Shown: positions 5,153-5,429 of the stretch, piece after piece
Position numbering within the stretch: position 1 is the first letter of the stretch
Layout of the letters: every line of letters begins with the position of its first letter
Origin: Nitrososphaerota archaeon
GTDB taxonomy: Archaea; Thermoproteota; Nitrososphaeria; Nitrososphaerales; Nitrosopumilaceae
DNA length: 5,429 nt
Direction: 5' to 3'
Assembly (NCBI GenBank): GCA_022573065.1
Contig: JACZUQ010000005.1
Location: 9,650 to 15,078 of the forward strand
Made by a program: the position numbers and the translations under genes
The notes under the pieces: generated by a model
Told to the model about the DNA's origin: nothing
The model's input: the letters and a program-made list of their open reading frames with translations, nothing else
Database searches by the model: none

Positions 5153-5177
5153 TAATTAAATCCTTCATTTTTGCCAT
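5130..5177 (-). other. Possible 15-codon upstream mini-ORF overlapping the coiled-coil gene start
   Basis: ATG (5177-5175) preceded by AAGGA with short spacing opens a frame reading MAKMKDLIIGFECLS. It ends at TAA (5132-5130), one base before the alternative TTG start at 5128. It overlaps the first codons of the 137-residue frame in a different frame. It could be a leader peptide that couples translation, or chance. Confidence 0.25.
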
Positions 5178-5249
5178 CTTTCCTTTCTTAAAATATGATT
5201 TTTAGTATACTGAAAACTGACAAATAACCTATAAGGTTTAAGAGGAATA
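5178..5249. promoter_or_regulatory. Divergent promoter region between coiled-coil gene and cupin gene
   Basis: Plus strand: TTTAGTATAC (about 5201-5210) is a weak TATA-like element that would start transcription near 5231 for the cupin gene. GAGG (5242-5245) is a Shine-Dalgarno sequence 4 bases before the TTG start. Minus strand: CTTATAGG (about 5229-5236) could serve the coiled-coil gene. The inverted repeat AACCT-ATA-AGGTT (5226-5238) overlaps both and could be an operator. Confidence 0.35.
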
Positions 5250-5429
5250 TTGAAAAAAATTAGCATACATTCCAAAACAAAATTGAAAGCTAATCTAGAT
5301 TACTTTACAGGTCAGGTTCTTATGCAAGAATTAACAAGTATAGTTAAATCCAAAGAACAGAAAATTTTTCATGTTACATTCAAAAATGGGGCTCGGACCA
5401 AAATTCACCAACACAATGGAGGTCAAATC
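5250..5429 (+). CDS. Cupin-domain protein, N-terminal 60 residues (3' end outside window)
   Basis: TTG start at 5250-5252 with GAGG just upstream; the frame stays open to the window end. Residues 16-30 (LDYFTGQVLMQELTS) and 40-60 match the start of small single-domain cupins. The first cupin metal motif G-x5-H-x-H is visible as G47 A R T K I H53 Q H55, followed by N G G Q59 where the family usually has Glu or Gln. H53, H55 and Q59 are therefore probable metal ligands. The second cupin motif lies beyond the window. Small cupins of this kind bind Mn, Fe, Ni or Zn and act as dioxygenases, isomerases or binding proteins, so the substrate cannot be read here. It is divergent from the coiled-coil/RNase H-fold pair. 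Confidence 0.8.
   Translation, partial: MKKISIHSKTKLKANLDYFTGQVLMQELTSIVKSKEQKIFHVTFKNGARTKIHQHNGGQI

Noticed and set aside
1..5429. CRISPR arrays, insertion sequences, integrase/att sites, tRNA or rRNA genes
   Set aside because: Read for on both strands; no repeat-spacer pattern, terminal inverted repeats with transposase, or cloverleaf-like sequence was seen.

Overview
The window looks like a piece of an AT-rich archaeal chromosome, most likely from an ammonia-oxidising thaumarchaeon (Nitrososphaerota) of the Nitrosopumilus type. This rests on several signs. The short basic zinc-ribbon protein at 3543-3794 is of a kind I associate with that group. The partial extracellular-type protein at the left edge has the beta-rich module plus coiled-coil architecture seen in these archaea. 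A UbiD-family decarboxylase carries a partial archaeal active site. Several genes use TTG or GTG starts, and TATA-like boxes lie about 27 bases upstream of start codons, as in leaderless archaeal transcripts. The assignment is recognition from memory, not a database result.

Layout, left to right. (1) 3-608, plus strand: the 3' end of a beta-rich plus coiled-coil protein, converging on a small coiled-coil protein at 624-845 (minus). (2) 965-1303 (minus) and 1399-1809 (plus): a divergent pair of tryptophan-rich small proteins. Each has a TATA-like box placed for a leaderless transcript. The plus-strand protein contains exact 19-residue repeats. (3) 3794 down to 1863 (minus): a compact three-gene cluster of zinc ribbon, PAC3-like proteasome-assembly-chaperone-fold protein and UbiD decarboxylase, with a 19-base gap and then a 4-base TTGA overlap. 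(4) 3795-4054: AT-rich intergenic DNA holding the promoter of that cluster and no convincing gene. (5) 5152 down to 4055 (minus): a coiled-coil protein resembling archaeal ATP synthase peripheral-stalk subunits, followed closely by an RNase H-fold (RuvC/YqgF-like) protein. (6) 5250 to the right edge, plus: the N-terminal 60 residues of a cupin protein, divergent from group 5.

Functionally the window is mostly housekeeping and lineage-specific genes rather than a mobile island. I see no transposase, integrase, CRISPR array, tRNA or rRNA. The points most worth following are: the RNase H-fold gene, whose coding signal continues about 165 bases upstream of any normal in-frame start and can be joined to a TTG-started reading frame by a -1 shift at CCCTTAA; the PAC3-like protein coupled to a UbiD decarboxylase; the 19-residue repeat protein; and the unusual acidic active-site segment of the UbiD protein.
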